Shown here: piece after piece, positions 1 through 9,351 of the stretch | Position numbering within the stretch: the stretch's first letter is position 1 | How the letters are laid out: each line of letters begins with the position of its first letter | Origin: Microbulbifer elongatus | GTDB taxonomy: Bacteria; Pseudomonadota; Gammaproteobacteria; Pseudomonadales; Cellvibrionaceae | Direction of reading: 5' to 3' | Assembly: GCF_020524885.1 (NCBI RefSeq) | Contig: NZ_JAIVKJ010000004.1 | Span: 62,001-126,000 of the forward strand | DNA length: 64,000 bases | The notes under the pieces: generated by a model | Told to the model about the DNA's origin: nothing | Databases searched by the model: none | The model's input: only the letters and a program-made list of their open reading frames with translations | Translations under genes and position numbers: made by a program

Positions 1-1
1 A

Positions 2-3000
2 TTCAGCTTTGGCGATGGTTACACCAGTGCCGTCGATGTAAAAGCGGATGAAGCTTCGTCTGACCATGATGAAGAAGCCTTCAGCTTCGATGACCTTGTC
101 GCAGAAGAAACTGCCGCAAGTGCGGGCGACGACCAAGTTGATGGTGCGACGCCTGACGTGGAAGCCTCAGAGCCCGAACTTACTGTTGAATGGCTCGAAT
201 CCGAGTTGTCGGCAGAGTTGCCGGCAGAAGAGTCTCTTGGCGAGCACTCTATCGATTCTGCAAGCGACACCGAAATCCAAATCACTGTGGAAGAGGCGCC
301 AGCCGAACTCGAGCCTGAAGGGTTCTCTGAGGAGCTCGCTGATACCCGTTGGCTGGAAGACGCTGTCGCAAGCGCAGAACACTTGGGGGCAGAGAAAGCC
401 GAGCCGGTGGAAACGGTCGTGCCGTCGTCGGGCACCGACGTTGAGACAGCAGCCGCGGCTGCCGCCGATTCCAGCGGGGGTATTACCGATGCCCAGCGTG
501 GATTGCTGGCGGATATCGACCCAGACGTGGTCGAAGTCTTCCTGGAGGAAGCCGGCGACCTCATGGATGAACTCGAAGAGTTGATCCAGAACTGGGAACA
601 GTCCCCGGACGATAGAGAGCCGCCAGAAGCCCTGAAGCGGGTGCTGCATACCTTCAAAGGTGGTGCACGTATGGCTGCCCTGATGGGACTTGGTGAAGTA
701 GCCCACCGCTTCGAAACCGTAATCGAAAACATGCAGAGCGGCAGCTCGCCATCGGCCGAATTCTTTGCTGATGCCCATAGCATCTACGACCGCCTGGCGG
801 CGGGTGTGGAAACCGTGCGTGCCTGGATGGGCGGTGAGGAGCTTGAATCTTTCTGCGCGCTGCTGGAGACCCGCTGGGCCGATGAGCAGGTTGCCGAAGA
901 TGCGAGTCCGGTGGATTACGGCATGGAGTCTGAAGAGGTTCTGCCGGTTGCTGCTGAGCAGACGCCAGTTATCGACCCCACCGATACGTCTGCAGCGGAT
1001 GCTGCCGAAACGTCCAGCGATGATAACAGCTCCGCTGTGCCGCCAGTGCCGACTCCCGAAGTCGAGGTCATCGAAAAGGGCACCGCCCTGCAGCCCCAGG
1101 TGCCGGCCGCTGCCAGCAATGTGCTGCCATTTGTGCGCAAGTCAAAAGGTGTCGGCGACCGCGATGGTGGTCAGCCGCGTAACCAGCCCCAGGAAATGGT
1201 GCGGGTTGCCTCTGAACTGCTCGAGGAGCTGGTAAACCTCGCTGGTGAGACCTCAATTTCGCGGGGCCGACTGGAAGAGCAGGTGGGTGAATTCGGTCTC
1301 GCCCTGGACGAGATGGACTCCACCCTGTCGCGATTGAATGAACAGCTGCGCCGCCTCGATAAGGAAACCGAAGCCCAGATTTTGTTTCGCCAGGAACAGC
1401 TGGCGGAGCAGGACGGTGATTTCGACCCACTGGAAATGGACCGCTACTCGTCCATTCAGCAGCTGTCCAGGTCACTGCTGGAATCCACGTCCGACTTGCT
1501 GGAGCTGAAACAGACCCTTGGACATAAAGCGCGGGATACCGAAACCCTATTGCTGCAGCAGTCGCGGGTAAATACCGAGCTGCAGGAAGGCCTGATGCGC
1601 AGCCGCATGGTGCCCTTCTCCCGTCTGGTACCGCGCCTGCGCCGCATCGTGCGTCAGGTCAGTGCGGAGCTCAGCAAGCAGGTGGACCTGGTGTTCTCCA
1701 ACGTTGAGGGTGAACTGGACCGCTCCATGCTCGAGCGTATGGTTGCACCGCTGGAGCATATGCTGCGCAACGCGGTGGACCACGGTATCGAGTCCCCGGC
1801 GAAGCGACGCGAATCCGGCAAGGCCGAGCGCGGCCGCATTTCAGTCGCACTGGCCCGTGAGGGCAGTGAGGTGGTGATTACCATCAGCGACGACGGTGCC
1901 GGTATCAATTTGATGCGTGTGCGTGAGAAAGCGATCGAAAGCGGCCTGATGCGTCCCGACGCGGAGCTGTCCAACAACGAGATTATGCAGTTTATTCTGC
2001 AGGCGGGTTTCAGCACCGCTGACAAGGTCACCCAGATTTCCGGTCGCGGTGTCGGCATGGACGTAGTGTCAGCCGAGATCAAACAGATTGGTGGCAGTGT
2101 CACCATTGGTTCGCAGCTCGGCCAGGGTACTGAATTCGTGGTGCGCCTGCCGTTCACCGTATCGGTGAACCGCGCGCTTATGGTGAAGGTGGGGGACGAT
2201 GTGTTTGCCCTGCCGCTGAATACCATTGAGGGTATCGTGCGCTTGAGCCCGTTTGAGCTTGAGCACTACTACCGCACGCCAGATGCCCGGTTTGAATACG
2301 CGGGTGAGCCCTATCAGGTGAACTATTTCGGCAGTCTGCTGCAGTCCAGCGCGCAGCCGCGCCTGGCGGTAGAAGATATGCAGATGCCGGTACTGCTGGT
2401 GCGTTCGGAAAATACCGCCATGGCACTGCAGGTGGACGCCATCATGGGTAGCCGCGAGATCGTGGTGAAAAGCCTGGGCCCGCAGTTTGCCAGTGTGCAG
2501 GGCGTTTCCGGTGCAACGGTGACGGGTGATGGTACCGTGGTAGTGATTCTCGATGCCCACGCGCTGTTGCGTAAGCACTCTGCACTGTTGGCGCGCCCCG
2601 AAGCGCCGTTGCTGGAAGATCTGCCCAAGGCCAGTGGCCGCGAAGAGCCGGTTACCCAGAAGCTGGTGATGGTGGTCGATGACTCGGTAACCGTGCGTAA
2701 AGTGACCACGCGCTTCCTCGAGCGGGAAGGCTTCCGGGTGATCACCGCCAAAGACGGTCAGGACGCGATCATCCAGCTACAGGATGTGATTCCGGATGTG
2801 ATGCTGCTTGATATTGAAATGCCGCGTATGGATGGCTTCGAGGTAGCGCGTAATATCCGCTCCAGCAGTCGCCTGCGGGATATTCCCATCATTATGATCA
2901 CCTCCCGTACCGGTAAGAAGCACCGCGATCACGCGCTGTCGCTTGGCGTAAACCATTACCTCGGTAAGCCCTATCAGGAAGAAGTGCTGTTGAGCGCCAT

Positions 3001-3034
3001 CCACGACTTTACCGAAGTAGAGGCGGATGCTTGA
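2..3034 (+). CDS. chpA: ChpA/PilL-type hybrid chemotaxis histidine kinase, 5' partial
   Basis: The reading frame is already open at the window edge, so the start lies upstream. The GTG at 158 is only an internal candidate start. After a long acidic, low-complexity linker comes a histidine phosphotransfer domain (LHTFKGGAR, phospho-accepting His near base 648). A CheA-type dimerisation/ATPase core follows, with the N box HMLRNAVDHGIESP and the G box SDDGAGIN. A CheW-like regulatory domain comes next, and a C-terminal receiver domain with VDDS, the DIEMPRMDGF aspartate motif and the KPYQ lysine. That Hpt-kinase-CheW-REC order is typical of ChpA/PilL, which controls type IV pilus twitching and cAMP. 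Family ChpA proteins carry several more N-terminal Hpt-like repeats, consistent with the truncation. Its CheW-like partner follows, and pilMNOPQ lies 3.5 kb downstream. Confidence 0.93.
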   Translation, partial: FSFGDGYTSAVDVKADEASSDHDEEAFSFDDLVAEETAASAGDDQVDGATPDVEASEPELTVEWLESELSAELPAEESLGEHSIDSASDTEIQITVEEAPAELEPEGFSEELADTRWLEDAVASAEHLGAEKAEPVETVVPSSGTDVETAAAAAADSSGGITDAQRGLLADIDPDVVEVFLEEAGDLMDELEELIQNWEQSPDDREPPEALKRVLHTFKGGARMAALMGLGEVAHRFETVIENMQSGSSPSAEFFADAHSIYDRLAAGVETVRAWMGGEELESFCALLETRWADEQVAEDASPVDYGMESEEVLPVAAEQTPVIDPTDTSAADAAETSSDDNSSAVPPVPTPEVEVIEKGTALQPQVPAAASNVLPFVRKSKGVGDRDGGQPRNQPQEMVRVASELLEELVNLAGETSISRGRLEEQVGEFGLALDEMDSTLSRLNEQLRRLDKETEAQILFRQEQLAEQDGDFDPLEMDRYSSIQQLSRSLLESTSDLLELKQTLGHKARDTETLLLQQSRVNTELQEGLMRSRMVPFSRLVPRLRRIVRQVSAELSKQVDLVFSNVEGELDRSMLERMVAPLEHMLRNAVDHGIESPAKRRESGKAERGRISVALAREGSEVVITISDDGAGINLMRVREKAIESGLMRPDAELSNNEIMQFILQAGFSTADKVTQISGRGVGMDVVSAEIKQIGGSVTIGSQLGQGTEFVVRLPFTVSVNRALMVKVGDDVFALPLNTIEGIVRLSPFELEHYYRTPDARFEYAGEPYQVNYFGSLLQSSAQPRLAVEDMQMPVLLVRSENTAMALQVDAIMGSREIVVKSLGPQFASVQGVSGATVTGDGTVVVILDAHALLRKHSALLARPEAPLLEDLPKASGREEPVTQKLVMVVDDSVTVRKVTTRFLEREGFRVITAKDGQDAIIQLQDVIPDVMLLDIEMPRMDGFEVARNIRSSSRLRDIPIIMITSRTGKKHRDHALSLGVNHYLGKPYQEEVLLSAIHDFTEVEADA

Positions 3035-3095
3035 TGCCCCGCGCAGCAACCAGAGAATGTATTGAAGCCCTACAGGGCTGTGGAGAGATCAGAGC

Positions 3096-3587
3096 ATGAG
3101 CGGAACCGATGTAGGCGCCATGTCCACAACAGAGATGCCCCAGGAGCTCAGCAGCCTGCTGTTGCCGCTGGCTGATGGTCAGTTACTGGTGCCGGTAGAT
3201 ACCCTGTCGGAGATCATCGCGCTGCAGAGTCCGGTGTCCGCATTCGATGCGCCGGACTGGTATATGGGTGAGCTGCACTGGCGGGAACTCCGCCTGCCGC
3301 TGATCTCTTTTGAAGTGATGCGAGGCAATCCGATGCCGGTGCTGCGGAGTAACTGTCGAATCGCGGTGCTGAGCAGCGGTAACAGCGAAGGCGACCTGCC
3401 ATTCTTCGCGGTGGTACTTCAGGGTACGCCGAGACTGGTGCGGGTTACCCCGGCGGAACTGGCGGGGCGCGAGGGTGACTGTGCGATGGGCGAGTTGATG
3501 CATGTGGCGCTCTCCGGTGAGGAAGCGGTCATCCCGAACCTGTCCGAACTGGAAGAGGCCTGCCTGGCGTATCGCAGTCGTCGCTAA
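3096..3587 (+). CDS. chpC: CheW-like adaptor of the pilus chemosensory system (ChpC-like)
   Basis: A 163-aa single-domain CheW-type protein (SLLLPLADGQLLVPVDTL, then the WRELRLPLISFE strand), soluble and without membrane segments. It lies 61 nt after the chpA-like kinase on the same strand and is probably co-transcribed with it. CheW proteins bridge chemoreceptors to a CheA kinase. ChpC has this role, in the same position relative to ChpA, in Pseudomonas. The assignment to ChpC rather than a generic CheW rests on position. A terminator follows directly, so this looks like the last gene of the cluster. Confidence 0.8.
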   Translation: MSGTDVGAMSTTEMPQELSSLLLPLADGQLLVPVDTLSEIIALQSPVSAFDAPDWYMGELHWRELRLPLISFEVMRGNPMPVLRSNCRIAVLSSGNSEGDLPFFAVVLQGTPRLVRVTPAELAGREGDCAMGELMHVALSGEEAVIPNLSELEEACLAYRSRR

Positions 3588-3610
3588 CTTACGTTGCAGA
3601 ATACAGACAC

Positions 3611-3640
3611 AAAAAAGCCGCTCATTGAGCGGCTTTTTTG
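3611..3640. terminator. Bidirectional intrinsic terminator between chpC and mrcA
   Basis: AAAAAAGCCGCTC-atT-GAGCGGCTTTTTT forms a near-perfect hairpin with a T tract on both strands. It sits between two convergent genes and can terminate both. Confidence 0.92.
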
Positions 3641-3674
3641 TGTCTTGCTGTCTGCTTTGTTGTCCTTTCGAGGA

Positions 3675-6383
3675 TCAGAACAGCTCTTCCGGCAGTGCTT
3701 CCTGGTCTTGCTCACTACTGCTGTTTGATGACGTGCCGGGGCCATCGTTGGAATAGATCGATGGGTAGTTACCATAGGTCTCGCGCCCGGGTACCCGATC
3801 GGCGCGGAATATCTCAAAGATTCCACCGCGGGAGGTGCGCAGGCCAGTGCGCGGGTTGATGCGCATGGTGACGATGTCGTCCGGCTGTGCCAGGTGGCGT
3901 TCTGGCAGTCCGTCGAGTGCAGCCGACATAAAGTCGATCCAGATCGGCAGTGCTGCCGAGCCACCGTATTCATTGCGGCCAATGGGCGTGTTGTCGTCAA
4001 ATCCTACCCAGGTGCTGGTTGCCAGGTAAGGGCTGTAACCGGAGAACCAAGCATCCCGGGGGCCGTTGGTCGTACCCGTTTTGCCGGCGATATCACCGCG
4101 CTTCATCACCAGCGCCTTGCGACCGGTGCCGCGCTTGATGACGTCTTTCAGCATCGAATCCATGATGTACGCGGTTTCCGCAGACATGGCGCGGGGTGCC
4201 CGCGGGCGGGCCTGCTCGTCGGCGTGCAGTGGTGCCACCGGAAGGGTGCGCAATTCAAGTGGCTCACTTTCTTCCGATTCCAGGTCGGAACCCTGTTGCA
4301 CCGCGAGCAGGTCAATGGGTTCGGCTCCCGGCTCGCGCTCTTCGCCGGCTAACTCCCCCTCTGCCGGGCAGTCATGACAAACCGTCAGCGGCAGAGCCTG
4401 ATACACGGCATCGCCGTGTACATCCAGAACCTGGTCCACGAGGTAGGGCTCTACCCGGTAGCCGCCATTGGCAAATGCCGCATAGCCGCGCACCATTTCG
4501 AGCGGCGTCAGCGCCGAGCTGCCGAGAGCAATGGACAGGTTGCGCGCGAGTTTGCTGCGCTCGAAGCCAAAGCCCTCGGCAAAGGTCAGCGCGCGGTCGA
4601 GGCCCAGCGCCTGCAGGAGGCGAATGGATACCATGTTGCGAGACAAATACAGCGCCTTGCGCAGGCGGGTCGGGCCAAGGAAGTCGCCGCCGTCGTTTTC
4701 CGGGCGCCATACGTCTTCCAGGTTGGCCTGTTCAAAAATGATCGGCGCATCGTTGATGATGCTGGCGGCGGTATAGCCGTTTTCCAGTGCTGCCGAGTAT
4801 ATGAACGGCTTGAAGCTGGATCCCGGCTGGCGAGCCGCCTGGGTCACACGGTTAAAATGGCTCTGGCGGAAATCGTATCCGCCTACCAGGGCGCGGATGG
4901 CGCCATCTTCCGGCTCTAGTGAAACCAGTGCACCTTGGGCTGCCGGGATCTGGGTCAGGTGCCATTCTTCGCGGGCCTGGGGCAGGTCTTCCTCAGTTTC
5001 CCGTTCCAGACCTTCCGGGGTTGCAAAGGGGTCATCGGTGATATCGGTATCTGCCAGTGCTTCGGCGGCGGATTCCCGTGCTTCAGCCTGTGCATCCTGT
5101 TGCTCGCGGGCAACCTCCTCGGCGGAAATGACCACGCGCCGCAGGCGGATTACATCACCCGGCGCAAACATTTCTTCCGCAGAGGTCAGGCGGGCGCCGC
5201 GGGCATTTTCGGAAATATACGGTCGGATGTCGCTGAGGCCATGCTCCCATGGGATCTCGATGACGCGACGGTCACGGAGCTGCACGCTGAGGCTCTGCGG
5301 AGCAACCGCAGTGACGACGGCAGGCTCTAAATCCCCGAGCACCGGGATTTCCTTCAGAAGATCCACCAGCTGGTCATTGTCGGCCAGCAGCTCAATATCG
5401 AGACGTTGCTCCGGGCCGCGATACCCGTGGCGGCCGTCGTAGGTCTCCAGGCCGTGCTGCAGGGCGTTGCGAGCGGCATCCTGCAGGCGGCTGTCGACGG
5501 TAGTAATTACCTGGTAACCATCGGTGTAGGCCGCATCGCCGAACAGGTCAACGGCTTCCTTGCGCGCCATTTCAGCCACATAGGGTGCGCTCAGATCCAG
5601 GTCGCGGCCGTGGAAACGGGCGGTAACGGGCGCAGTGATGGAGTTCTTGTACTCATCCTGGTCGATGTACCCCAGATCGAGCATGCGTTTGAGAATCCAG
5701 TTGCGGCGCACCAGCGCCCGCGACGGGTTGGCGATGGGGTTGTAAGTGGACGGTGCCTTTGGCAGGCCGGCCATCATTGCCCACTGGGCCAGGTTGAGGT
5801 TGTTGATATCCTGCCCGTAATACACCTGTGCCGCCGCCTGGAAGCCATAAGCGCGGTTGCCAAGGAAGATCTTGTTGATGTAGAGGGCGAGAATTTCGTC
5901 CTTGGAGAGTTCCTGCTCGATTTGCAAGGACAGAAGAATCTCGTTGAACTTGCGGATAAACCGCTGTTCGCGGCTCAAGAAGAAATTGCGCGCCACCTGC
6001 ATGGTCAGGGTGCTGCCCCCGGACTGGATGGAGCCGCTGGCCACCAGCTGGCGGACAGCCCGCATCAGGCCCTTGATGGAAACGCCGCTGTGGGAGTAAA
6101 AGCCATCGTCCTCTGCCGCCAGGATCGCCTTGATGAACATATCCGGGGTCTGCTCGATGGTGATGGGGCTGCGGCGCTTTTCGCCAAACTCGCCAATGAG
6201 CTTCATATCCCGTGAGTAGATGCGAAGGGGGGTCTGCAGGCGGATATCGCGCAGGCTCTCGACCGAGGGCAGGCCCGGTTTCAGGTAGAGATAAATGCTG
6301 GAAAATGCCATGGCGCCAGCGGCGGCCCCGGCCAGAATCAGCCACAGCAGGGATAACAGTCGGTTGCGGGCTTTTTCGGTCAT
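3675..6383 (-). CDS. mrcA: Penicillin-binding protein 1a, bifunctional transglycosylase/transpeptidase
   Basis: A 902-aa inner-membrane enzyme that polymerises lipid II glycan and cross-links peptides in the periplasm. There is one N-terminal membrane anchor (about residues 8-30). A GT51 glycosyltransferase domain follows (AAEDDGFYSHSG, then GGSTLTMQVARNFFLS). The C-terminal transpeptidase carries SSFK (catalytic Ser522), SRN and KTGTTN. Between them is the OB-like insert typical of PBP1a, and length matches the family. It is divergent from pilM, as in Pseudomonas where ponA precedes pilM. An acidic stretch just before SSFK and another after the SRN region are lineage-specific insertions. Confidence 0.96.
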   Translation of the reverse strand: MTEKARNRLLSLLWLILAGAAAGAMAFSSIYLYLKPGLPSVESLRDIRLQTPLRIYSRDMKLIGEFGEKRRSPITIEQTPDMFIKAILAAEDDGFYSHSGVSIKGLMRAVRQLVASGSIQSGGSTLTMQVARNFFLSREQRFIRKFNEILLSLQIEQELSKDEILALYINKIFLGNRAYGFQAAAQVYYGQDINNLNLAQWAMMAGLPKAPSTYNPIANPSRALVRRNWILKRMLDLGYIDQDEYKNSITAPVTARFHGRDLDLSAPYVAEMARKEAVDLFGDAAYTDGYQVITTVDSRLQDAARNALQHGLETYDGRHGYRGPEQRLDIELLADNDQLVDLLKEIPVLGDLEPAVVTAVAPQSLSVQLRDRRVIEIPWEHGLSDIRPYISENARGARLTSAEEMFAPGDVIRLRRVVISAEEVAREQQDAQAEARESAAEALADTDITDDPFATPEGLERETEEDLPQAREEWHLTQIPAAQGALVSLEPEDGAIRALVGGYDFRQSHFNRVTQAARQPGSSFKPFIYSAALENGYTAASIINDAPIIFEQANLEDVWRPENDGGDFLGPTRLRKALYLSRNMVSIRLLQALGLDRALTFAEGFGFERSKLARNLSIALGSSALTPLEMVRGYAAFANGGYRVEPYLVDQVLDVHGDAVYQALPLTVCHDCPAEGELAGEEREPGAEPIDLLAVQQGSDLESEESEPLELRTLPVAPLHADEQARPRAPRAMSAETAYIMDSMLKDVIKRGTGRKALVMKRGDIAGKTGTTNGPRDAWFSGYSPYLATSTWVGFDDNTPIGRNEYGGSAALPIWIDFMSAALDGLPERHLAQPDDIVTMRINPRTGLRTSRGGIFEIFRADRVPGRETYGNYPSIYSNDGPGTSSNSSSEQDQEALPEELF

Positions 6384-6473
6384 GGAAATGCTTCTGTGTA
6401 CGTCTTGGTCAATTTATCGGCACTGTTCGACAATTATACGAAGAATGTGCGCTGTTACCTATGCAAAAGGCGG

Positions 6474-6501
6474 TTGCGGCGGTAATTTAAAGTGCTATAC
6501 C
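6474..6501 (+). promoter_or_regulatory. Candidate sigma-70 promoter for pilMNOPQ
   Basis: TTGCGG (6474-6479) and TATACC (6496-6501) are separated by 16 nt and lie about 37 nt before the pilM start. It is a pattern match only. Confidence 0.35.
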
Positions 6502-6516
6502 ATCAAACTTCCATAA

Positions 6517-7614
<1,098 letters not shown>

Positions 7615-7617
7615 GAC

Positions 7618-8202
7618 ATGGCAAAAATTAACCTATTACCCTGGCGCCAGGAATACCGGGCGCAAAAACAGAAAGAGTTTCAGCAGGTCGCAGCGCTGGT
7701 GGTCATTGCGGCCGGCTTTTCTGTATTTATGTGGATGAAGACGGTCGACTCGCAGATTGCCAACCAGAACGAGCGCAACCAGATACTGAATACAGAGATC
7801 ACCGCACTCAACAAACAGGTGCGCGAGATCAAGGATCTGAAGAAGCGCCGTCAGGAACTGATTGACCGCATGCGCGTCATTCAGGAACTGCAGGGCAACC
7901 GTCCACTGGCGGTGCGCTACTTCGATGACATGGTAAGGGCGGCACCGGAAGGTTTGTGGCTGACCAATCTCAAGCGCTCCGGGAAAACACTGCAGATATC
8001 CGGGGTGGCTGAATCCAACAACCGGGTTTCCTCATTTATGCGTAGCCTGGATCAGTCTGAGTGGTTTCAGTCTCCGAACCTGACTGGCGTTACCGCCAAG
8101 CCCGAGTTCGGCGAGCAGGCCAGTGCGTTTGAGATGACGGTTAACGTCAGCGGCCGAAAAAAAGAAGAAGACAGCGCTGATGGCGCCAATAGTGGAGCGT
8201 AA
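7618..8202 (+). CDS. pilN: Type IV pilus assembly protein PilN
   Basis: 194 aa. The conserved cytoplasmic MAKINLLPWR start is the PilM-binding peptide. One transmembrane helix follows (about 25-42), then a periplasmic coiled coil and a ferredoxin-like domain that dimerises with PilO. It begins 3 nt after pilM ends. It forms the inner-membrane alignment subcomplex with PilO and PilP. The C-terminus is lysine/glutamate rich and probably disordered. Confidence 0.95.
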   Translation: MAKINLLPWRQEYRAQKQKEFQQVAALVVIAAGFSVFMWMKTVDSQIANQNERNQILNTEITALNKQVREIKDLKKRRQELIDRMRVIQELQGNRPLAVRYFDDMVRAAPEGLWLTNLKRSGKTLQISGVAESNNRVSSFMRSLDQSEWFQSPNLTGVTAKPEFGEQASAFEMTVNVSGRKKEEDSADGANSGA

Positions 8203-8204
8203 CC

Positions 8205-8825
8205 GTGGCGCTTGAAGATACTCTAAAACAGCTCAATCAGCTGGATATCAACGATATCGATTTTTCCCGTGTCGGTGTCTGGCCGCTTGCCGGACGCGTG
8301 GCGCTCCTGATCGTAATTGCCGCCGTGCTCGTTGGTGGTGGTTATTTCTTTGCGATCAAAGATCGCTACACACAACTGGAGTTCGCCGCCAAAAAAGAGC
8401 GCGAACTGTTTACTCAGTTCGAGCGCAAATCTTTCGAGGCCGCCAACCTGGAAGCCTATCGCGAGCAGCTGGCGGAAATGGAAGAGACCTTTGGTGCGCT
8501 GCTGAAACAGCTGCCGAAAGACACCGAAGTCCCAGGCCTGCTAGAAGATATCGATGAATTTGGTCGCGGCAGTGGCCTGACAATTCAGAAGGTCGCGCTG
8601 GAAGGCGAGCAGGTCGGAGAGTTTTATGTCGAGCTGCCTATCCGCATCGAAGTGCAGGGTGGTTATCACGAATTCGGAGCCTTTATTAGTGGTATCGCCG
8701 GTATGCCCCGTATCGTTACCTTGCATGACTTTGAAATTCAAACAAGCAAAGACGGTGCAGCACTACTGAATATGGTGGTGAACGCGAAAACCTACCGCTA
8801 CAAAGATCAGGGAGAAGAAGGATGA
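8205..8825 (+). CDS. pilO: Type IV pilus assembly protein PilO
   Basis: 206 aa with a GTG start 2 nt after pilN, suggesting coupled translation. A short cytoplasmic segment precedes one membrane helix (about 29-50). Next come a periplasmic coiled coil and a PilO ferredoxin-like domain (DTEVPGLLEDIDEFGRGSGL). It heterodimerises with PilN. Its stop overlaps the pilP start by 4 nt (ATGA). Confidence 0.95.
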   Translation: MALEDTLKQLNQLDINDIDFSRVGVWPLAGRVALLIVIAAVLVGGGYFFAIKDRYTQLEFAAKKERELFTQFERKSFEAANLEAYREQLAEMEETFGALLKQLPKDTEVPGLLEDIDEFGRGSGLTIQKVALEGEQVGEFYVELPIRIEVQGGYHEFGAFISGIAGMPRIVTLHDFEIQTSKDGAALLNMVVNAKTYRYKDQGEEG

Positions 8826-9349
8826 AAAAATACTTCGCTCTGAGTGCTGCGCTGCTGGCGCTGGCAGGTTGTAGCCTGGACGGCAGCCACAGTGATCTGC
8901 GCCAGAAAATGGCAGCGGTAAAACACAAGCCCAAGGGGCAGATTGAGCCGATTCCCACCTTCACTCCGTACAGTCCATACGTATACAGTGCCGCCGCCAT
9001 GCGCAGCCCGTTTGTTCGCCCGGTACTGGACGCGGATCAGCGACTGGTAGGCCGCAAGCTTGACGTGGCTCCAGATCAGAATCGACAGAAAGAGTTGCTG
9101 GAACGTTTCCCATTTGATGCCCTTTCCATGGTGGGCACCTTATCCCGCGGCGGTCAGTTGTGGGCGTTGGTGAATGATGGCGACGGGGGGATCCATCGCA
9201 TCACCATTGGCAACTACATGGGTAAAAACCACGGGCGTGTAGTCAACGCATCATCATCGCAGCTTGATGTACTGGAAATTGTGCCGGATGGCACCGGTGG
9301 CTGGATCGAACGGCCACGGGCTCTGACTTTGGAAGATAAGGACAACTAA
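8822..9349 (+). CDS. pilP: Type IV pilus lipoprotein PilP
   Basis: 175 aa. The signal peptide ends in the lipobox LALAGCS, so it should be lipidated at Cys16 or so. A proline-rich linker is followed by the PilP beta-sandwich (LSRGGQLWALVNDGDGGIHRI and IGNYMGKNHGRV). It connects PilN/PilO to the N-domains of the PilQ secretin. Its start overlaps pilO by 4 nt and it is followed at once by pilQ. Confidence 0.95.
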   Translation: MKKYFALSAALLALAGCSLDGSHSDLRQKMAAVKHKPKGQIEPIPTFTPYSPYVYSAAAMRSPFVRPVLDADQRLVGRKLDVAPDQNRQKELLERFPFDALSMVGTLSRGGQLWALVNDGDGGIHRITIGNYMGKNHGRVVNASSSQLDVLEIVPDGTGGWIERPRALTLEDKDN

Positions 9350-9351
9350 AA